From: Limonium bicolor | Taxonomy: Eukaryota > Streptophyta > Magnoliopsida > Caryophyllales > Plumbaginaceae | NCBI GenBank assembly: GCA_023374045.1 | Contig: CM041783.1 | Span: 96,197,298 to 96,261,297 of the forward strand | Length of the DNA: 64,000 nt | Direction of reading: 5' to 3' | Shown here: piece after piece, positions 57,576 through 64,000 of the stretch | Layout: each line of letters begins with the position of its first letter | Numbering within the stretch: the stretch's first letter is position 1 | Notes under the pieces: model-generated | Databases searched by the model: none | Told to the model about the DNA's origin: nothing | The model's input: only the letters and a program-made list of their open reading frames with translations | Translations under genes and position numbers: made by a program

Positions 57576-59185
57576 AACATGTCTAAAATTGTTAAATCTT
57601 CACCAAACTTCCCTAAAGCCTCCTATTGTGTTCTAACATCATTTGGTACACTTACACCCTCATACAACATCCATGAAACTCATTTCCTATCTCCTTATAC
57701 ACTTACTCATTTCTTACCAAAATTCCTAACACTTATAATGTTTTCTCCTTAGGTTTCTAAGTGGTGTTTCATACCTATGATAACCACTATGCCAATAATG
57801 TCCTCACCACTACAACATCATCTCCCAAGCATTTTTCTTCCTAAACAACTCCTTGAACATCTTTACAAGTTTATAGCTTCCCATGCAACAATCACTTCAT
57901 CCTTTTTCACCAACAATGCACAAGTCCTAAATACATCTCACCATGATCTTAAATGTCCCCAAAACATTCTTTGCATTCTAAATCCTCTAGAACATTGCCT
58001 AAGCCCTTTTTACATCTTTAAACACCTTAATGCATGTTTCTTCCACTAGTTGAACACTTAACCATTCTAAACATTTCCTAACTTACCAAACTCATTTTAA
58101 ACCCTTAGAACTTCTTGTTTATTACCTAAATTTCGACATAGGTTCTCCTAGAACATACTAAACCAAAGCACATTGTTTTCACCATTAAACAATCAAGAAC
58201 ACTAAAATCCATCAAACACATTCTTATACACAAAACTTCACTCATTTAGCACCACATCACAATATAGTGCATAATTAAATTGCTTGGCACTTAGGCCCTT
58301 AAATAACATGGCTCTTAGGCCCTTAAGATGCATAAATCATAAACACTGAATTTCCCACATTATATTTGCCTTTGACCTGAAAATACACCCAACAATACAT
58401 ATGCCTTTTACTAAGCCTTGAGAACATTTTACTAAGTCATTCACCATTGGCTCCTTAGATCATTTTAACAAGCAATATAAGCTCATTTCTCCTAAGACTT
58501 TAAACCACATTAGGTTAGCACATTTACCTCTTTTCCTCACAACTTCTTTCTTGTTTCCTTGACTAAATCGGCAAGGCTTTTGATTGTTTGTCAACTTCTA
58601 AACATTATACAAATGATAAAATGAGTATTCAAGCTTTATGCTTCATCTCATTGTAAACCCTAGATTATACATTGTTTTAAAAACATTAAGATAGTTGTTT
58701 TACCTTAGAACTTGAAGAGAGTTTGAATATATATCAAGAGAGGACTCCACCTAGTCCATGAAAGGTTGGAATGAAGCTAGAACAAAGCACAAGGACACCA
58801 TTAAGAGTGATTTTCGGACAACACAAAAACATGAAGAAACCATTTTTCTTTGAGTTTCCTTACCTTGAAGCAAAGGAGAACAATAATATGTGAAAAGATG
58901 AGCTCAAGCTCCTCCCATGGAGATTCTTCTTGGCACCAAAATGGAGCTCTTGAGATTTTGAAAGGATAGAATTGAAGAGCTTGATGAGAGGAAGAGAATG
59001 GTGGTCTTAGAATTTAATTTGGCAAAATGAGCTAGGAGATACAAGTGGTCAAAGATGGAAAATGATGGTGGTGTTGGTGTTGCTGTAGCAAACCGTGAAT
59101 GAGAGCAAGAAGAAGATAAGAGAGGTTGAAGACGTGTGAAATGAGAGAAATGAGAGAATGAAGATTGGTTTTGCTTTTTAGAAGA

Positions 59186-59193
59186 TATTTATA
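59186..59193 (-). promoter_or_regulatory. TATA box of LTR E
   Basis: tataaata in ggtataaatatc (minus strand), followed by a CT-rich leader. Best-formed TATA box among the gypsy LTRs here. Confidence 0.6.
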
Positions 59194-59810
59194 CCTTAAA
59201 GTAAATAGTAACCATTAGTCATCATTTGTTACTTAATAAATAACATGAGTGGTGACTCATTACCATAAAAACCGGCCCCCTTAATGTTACTAAGGGTATT
59301 TTAGTCTTTGTTGGCCAATTTAATTACTTATATAAACATATGTTACAAACTAGCTTATTTTAGTTACTATTCACTAAAACAAGGCACATAGATGTGAAAT
59401 TTTTGATTTCCCATTGATATAGACTTCCAAATGTGATACTATATAGTAACATGTTAATTAAAGAGTAATGATGGACATTTAGCCATTCAAAACTCATTTA
59501 CAAGACAATTTTTCAAAAATGTGCTTTAAGACTCCTTAAAGCACATTTTGTGTTTTAACTTGTTTTCAAGCTTGGTTTTCTTTGGTAATTGGTTTTATGT
59601 TCATTAGTATATAAATAAGGTCTTGGTAAGCTCATTAGGTCTTACCCAAGCTTATCCCAAGCTTAGAACACATTTTAGCCCTAATTGACTTTAAGGCATT
59701 TATTTGTGTTTTCTATGGTTTAAATTGTTTACTAATGTTTCTAAGACTCTTTTAGTCTTAATATACCATATTTAAATGTTTAAACAACATATAAGGTTTG
59801 GGGTATTTCA

Positions 59811-59828
59811 ATCTACCCCCCTTAAAAG
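59811..59828 (-). other. Polypurine tract of element G2 (LTR-proximal)
   Basis: Minus strand ttttaaggggggtagat next to LTR start TGAAATACCCC. A second, internal tract lies at 60110-60135. Confidence 0.85.
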
Positions 59829-59931
59829 AACTTTGTCCTCAAAGTTCACACTTCCACATATCCTAAATGTTAGAACACGGGAATACATATAAACAATATT
59901 TCCATACAACATTAACAACACACTTACATAA

Positions 59932-60052
59932 CATTGGACACAAAGTCCATACAACATAACATCGGACACAAGGTCCATACAACACAACATCGGACACAAG
60001 GTCCATACAACATCATCAACATCATTCAGACACAACGGTCTGTAACATAACA
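59932..60052 (-). repeat. 3' UTR tandem repeat with GGAC/GTCC hairpins (G2)
   Basis: Three to four units of catcggacacaaggtccata, period about 30 bp, plus a final cagacacaacggtctg. Each can form a small stem (ggac-acaag-gtcc). It lies between the two polypurine tracts. Confidence 0.85.
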
Positions 60053-60109
60053 ACATAACATAGACGATGTATTTAAATACACGTCGTACACACATAACCG
60101 AAACGGCTC

Positions 60110-60135
60110 TACCCCCCTTAAAAAGGGGTACGCCC
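60110..60135 (-). other. Second, internal polypurine tract of G2
   Basis: Minus strand gtacccctttttaagggggg followed by tagagc, just past the pol stop at 60157. Matches 34215-34250 in G1. Confidence 0.65.
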
Positions 60136-60156
60136 CGTACCCTATACACATAAACA

Positions 60157-63100
60157 CTAAGAAGTAAACAATGACGGGTACTTCGCCTTCATCTTATCTT
60201 CCAGCTCCCAAGTGGCCTCCTCAACGTCCTGGTTAGACCAAAGAACCTTCACCAGTCTCACTGACTTATGGCGAGTGTCTCGAGTCTTAGTATCCAGAAT
60301 CCGTACCGGAGTCTCCACTGATCGCATGGTCGGCTCTAAGGTTAGCCTTTCAGGCTGAAGCACATGAGACGGATGAGACATATATTTCTTCAACTGGGAC
60401 ACATGAAATACATCATGTACCTTGCCCAGCTCGGCGGGTAAGTCAAGTCTGTAAGCTACCGGCCGATCCGCTCCGTCACAACATAAGGCCCCACATATTT
60501 TGGGCTCAACTTGCCTTTTGGCCAAAACGAAATACTCCCTTCATGGGGGATACTCTGAGAAATACCTGATCGCCCACGGCGAACTCCAGGTCACGTCTGC
60601 GCACATCTGCGTACGACTTTTGTCTATCCTGAGCTGCCTTCATGTTAGCCCGGATCTGGCGAACTTCTGCCTGAACTTGTTCTAGATACTCTGGTCCTAT
60701 AATGACCGTCTCACTCGACTCATCCCAGCATAATGGCGTGCGGCATGGTCTACCGTACAAAGCCTGGAAGGGAGACATCTTGATCGATGCATGGTAACTG
60801 TTGTTGTAACTAAACTCGATCAGATGTAACTTATCAATCCAGCTGGTCTGAAAGTCAAGTGCACATGCACGTAACATATCCTCAAGTGTCTGGATGGTGC
60901 GCTCACTCTGACCATCTGTCTGTGGGTGGAACGCTGTACTTAGCTTCAGCTCGGTACCAAGCGCTTCCCGTGTGGATTTCCAATACCTTGAGAGGAATCT
61001 GGTATCCCTGTCAGACACAATTGTTTTCGGTACCCCATGATGTCTTACAATCTCTCTGTCGAAGAGCTCTGCTAGTTTTGCCACTTTCCAGGTGTCCTTC
61101 ATCGGTATGAATCGAGCCACCTTGGTCAGTCGGTCAACAACAACCCAAATCATATTCAGACCTCCCCTCGTAGGCGGAAACCCTACTACGAAGTCCATAG
61201 AAATTTCATGGAACTTCCACTCAGGCACTGGCATTGGCTGTACCATACCACCAGGCCGTCGGTGCTCAAACTTGGCCTTCTGGCAAGTGAGACACCTCAA
61301 TACATAATCATTACATCCTTTTTCATGCCAGTCCACCAAAAATAACGTTTCATACCCTTATACATCTTTGAAGCTCTGGGGTGAATCGAAGTCGTAGAAC
61401 AGTGGGATTCACTCAGTATGCGCTCCTTCAGCTCAGCGCTACTCCTCGGAATACACAGTCGGCCATTAAGCCTAATCAGGTCATCATCGTGGAGTCGGAA
61501 GTCGTACTTCTGACCCTCGAATGTGCCATCAATAAGCTTCTGCCTGATCTCCAACATATACTGATCCGTCATCTGAGCACTCCGCACCTCTTCAACCAAG
61601 CCAGTATGAGAGACTAGCGAATGGAGAGAGTGTGCTCGGCGACTCAATGCGTCAGCTACCACATTTGCCTTACCCTCTTTGTACTGTAGATTAATGTCGT
61701 AGTCGTTTAGAAACTCAACCCACCTTCTTTGCCTCATGTTCAACTCCTTCTGAGTGAACAAGTATTTTAAACTTTTGTGGTCAGAATAAATTGTCACACT
61801 TACCCCATACAAATAATGTCGCCATATCTTCAATGCGAAGACAATGGCACCCAGTTCTAAATCGTGGGTAGGGTAGTTCTCTTCATGCTTCTTCAGCTGT
61901 CGGGAGGCGTAAGCTACGACCTTCCCGTGTTGCATCAACACACAACCCATGCCTCTGCCTGATGCGTCGCAATAGACCTCAAAACCATCTGGACCGTCTG
62001 GTATAGTCAGGACTGGTGCAGATGTCAGAGCATCCTTGAGACTCTGGAAAGAACTCTCACAGTCGACTGTCCACTCGAATGGTGCATCCTTTTTCATCAA
62101 GGAAGTCATCGGCTTCGAGACACTGGAGAAGTCCTTTACAAACCTCCTGTAATAACCTGCCAGACCGAGGAAGCTCCTGATATCGGTAACTGTCTTCGGC
62201 CTAGGCCAGGTGCGCACTGCATCAATCTTTGCCGGATCAACAGCGATCCCGGCCTCAGAAATCACATGACCAAGAAAGGATACTTGGTTCAACCAAAACT
62301 CACACTTTGAAAACTTAGCATATAACTGATTCTTCCTCAATGTTTGTAACACATTTCTCAGGTGGCTTTCATGCTCACCTCTCGATTTCGAGTACACAAG
62401 AATATCGTCGATGAAGACTACCACTGACTTGTCCAACTGATCTTGGAACAAGCGGTTCATTAAGTCCATGAACTTCGCTGGTGCATTGGATAAACCAAAC
62501 GGCATAACCGTAAACTCATAATGTCCATACCTTGTTCTGAATGCTGTCTTCTCAATATCACTGTCACGAATAGCAATCTGATGGTATCCGGATCGTAGAT
62601 CTATCTTGGAGAATACTGATGCTCCCCTCAACTGATCAAATAAGTCGTCGATGCGTGGTAAAGGGTAACGGTTCTTCACCGTAACTGCATTCAGCTCTCG
62701 ATAGTCAATACACAGGCGGAGACTACCGTCCTTCTTCTTCACGAAGAGGACCGGCGCTCCCCATGGTGAAACACTAGGGCGGATAAACCCCTTGTCGAGT
62801 AGGTCTCTCAGCTGCTCCTTGAGCTCTGTCATCTCTGCTGGAGCCATACGATAGGGCGCCTTCGCAATTGGTCCGGTGCCCGGAACCAAATCAATCTCAA
62901 ACTCAACTTCCCGTGCTGGCGGCATGCCCGGCAGTTCCTTAGGAAATACATCAGGAAACTCCGACACTACCGGCACATCTGGGCTAAACTCTGGATCTCT
63001 CTCTATGTCCTGGACATAGCAGAGGTACACATCATTCCCTCGTCGTAGTTCACGATACATAGCCATGGCGGTGATGATCTGAGTCGAAGGCTCCCTGGGC

Positions 63101-63530
63101 CTCTGGCGGTAAGATATGGTAACCCCAGACGGACTCCGAAGAAGCAGACGATGCTCGGCACACAGGATTCTGCCCTTGTACCGCTCCAACCAGTTCATCC
63201 CGACAATCACATCAAAACCGTCCGTCGAACTCTATCAAGTCGATCGGAAACTCTTCACCTCTGATTCGCACAACAACATCTCGGTGGTAGCGGGTACACC
63301 TGATCCGCTCTTTCGACGGGAGAGTGACTAGGAAGTCTGGCATCTCATCACCGTCTAACCCCAGCCTCTTCGCAAAGGATAGCGAAATAAATGTATGTGA
63401 GGCTCCGGAGTCGAACAAGATCGAAGCGTCCACGCCATTACTGGAAAGGTACCGGTGAGGATTGTGCCGCTCTTGCCGGCTTCTGCCTCATTGCAGACAC
63501 TCAGTATACCTCCCGTTCCGAGAGCACAGC
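60157..63530 (-). pseudogene. Gypsy chromovirus pol of G2 (PR-RT-RNaseH-INT-chromodomain), lightly disrupted
   Basis: Read right to left. An acceptor-like gaattag (AG at 63531-63532) precedes a linker, then protease [10 protein letters not shown]; reverse transcriptase with [27 protein letters not shown] and the FIDD active site ([13 protein letters not shown], about 62410); RNase H with [25 protein letters not shown] and [10 protein letters not shown]; integrase zinc finger [16 protein letters not shown], then D ([11 protein letters not shown]), D (VSDRDTRFLSRYW) and E (QTDGQSERTIQ); tail [15 protein letters not shown] and chromodomain-like [20 protein letters not shown] ending YPSLFTS. One 637-codon frame covers 61297-63210. 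Frameshifts near 63440, 63210, 61310 and 60510 separate the pieces. All catalytic residues are kept, so it is young or has consensus errors. Confidence 0.95.
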
Positions 63531-63714
63531 CTAATTCATTGGCAAACTAATAAGTATTGGGTAACAACACGGTTGATATACTTCAACAACTCCACTTTAT
63601 TCATTAACACACTCTTCTTACATTATACGTTGGTTTACACTGTTGACATAACTAACACATATATAACATCCTTAACATACACTGGCTTAACACATTACAT
63701 AATTATACAAGGCT
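63531..63714 (-). other. Spacer between AlkB frame and protease in G2, with AATAAA
   Basis: About 180 bp, non-coding, with aataaa at 63596-63601 (minus strand, about 115 nt after the AlkB stop) and ending caatgaattag before pol. Same layout as 37628-37782. Confidence 0.5.
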
Positions 63715-64000
63715 TTAAAACTGTCTGAAGGTCAAATTCAAACGTCCGGGTCTCATGTGTGTGGCATTGATCACTGCCGACGGTGCGGTATTCAGTTTGA
63801 TCTTCCTGATGCCATGATATAGCATCCTCGATTGCCCACCCATGATTAACACATCTCCTGATTTCAGTACTAACTTTCTTTGCGAGATCAGCACGCTTCT
63901 GCTCGCCATATAAACACTGCGGTATCACCAATGGACCAAGACACCACGGGTACTCCCTTACTTAGAGACTCGGGTGACTCGTCCTTATCTTGGTGTAAAC
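63715..64000 (-). pseudogene. AlkB-like dioxygenase of gypsy element G2, C-terminal half
   Basis: Second copy of the captured AlkB domain, cut by the window end. On the minus strand: LHQDKDE with the H-x-D iron motif (63978-63995), VPVVSWSIGD, then after a frameshift near 63910 YGEQKRADLAKK, after another near 63874 LVLKSGDVLIMGG, then SRMLYHGI (distal His) and RPGRLNLTFRQF (2-oxoglutarate Arg residues), stop at 63715-63717. All catalytic motifs are readable. Both frameshifts are single-base. Position relative to protease, downstream spacer and AATAAA match G1, which shows that the domain belongs to the element family. Confidence 0.88.

Larger units (their letters stand above)
55952..59810 (-). 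mobile_element. Gypsy LTR E (3' LTR of element G2), 3.86 kb
   Basis: Complete: TGTAACACCCCTAC...ggggtatttca. TATA box tataaata at 59186-59193 on the minus strand, about 620 bp into the LTR, leaving about 3.2 kb of transcribed LTR leader. The U5 acceptor-like block has its AG at 56330-56331, and a tandem array lies at 57310-57575. Inserted into the 3' UTR of element F; the left target-site copy should be 55947-55951. Frames at 57309-57752 and 57777-58049 are repeat or chance frames. Confidence 0.9.

Overview
This is plant nuclear DNA, almost certainly from a flowering plant with a large, transposon-dense genome. No host gene, tRNA or rRNA gene was recognised. The clades present are typical of plants: Ty3/gypsy chromoviruses with very long LTRs (Tekay/Del type), an LTR element primed by tRNA-Asp (Athila/Tat type), a Ty1/copia element and an En/Spm (CACTA) DNA transposon. 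Species cannot be told from the sequence.

Layout. 1-1925: end of a minus-oriented gypsy LTR. 1926-5651: plus-oriented gypsy relic (3' internal region plus truncated LTR A). 5652-7821: truncated minus LTR B. 7822-26581: minus LTR C, split by a 9.6-kb CACTA element (9230-18854, TSD TAG) and a 4.6-kb copia element (20968-25557, TSD CAGAA). 26582-29780: decayed internal region of element C. 29781-39085: a younger minus gypsy element, G1 (LTR D, pol, an AlkB-like oxygenase reading frame, gag 3' end), cut by a run of exactly 500 N (39086-39585). 39586-42360 plus 50996-51292: plus-oriented LTR F, split by a solo LTR (42361-50990, TSD AGTAG) that itself contains a 5.9-kb non-coding LTR element (43492-49379, TSD ATCAC). 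51293-55951: decayed internal region of element F. 55952-64000: a second young minus gypsy element, G2 (LTR E, pol, the same AlkB-like frame), running off the window.

The main discovery candidate is the AlkB-type 2-oxoglutarate/Fe(II) dioxygenase domain carried between gag and protease in both G1 and G2. Its iron and 2-oxoglutarate motifs are readable in both copies. In G1 it is bounded by plausible splice sites: one donor at the gag end, one acceptor before AlkB and one before protease, the two acceptors having the same phase. This suggests a choice between Gag-AlkB and Gag-Pol messages. A retroelement carrying its own nucleic-acid demethylase-like enzyme could in principle act on methylated bases in its RNA or cDNA; that function is inference.

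Secondary themes: a conserved 3' splice-site-like block in the U5 of five LTRs; tandem arrays at equivalent LTR positions with different sequences; repeated small hairpins in the 3' UTR between two polypurine tracts; and signs of indel-type consensus errors, which matter when judging whether genes here are really broken.
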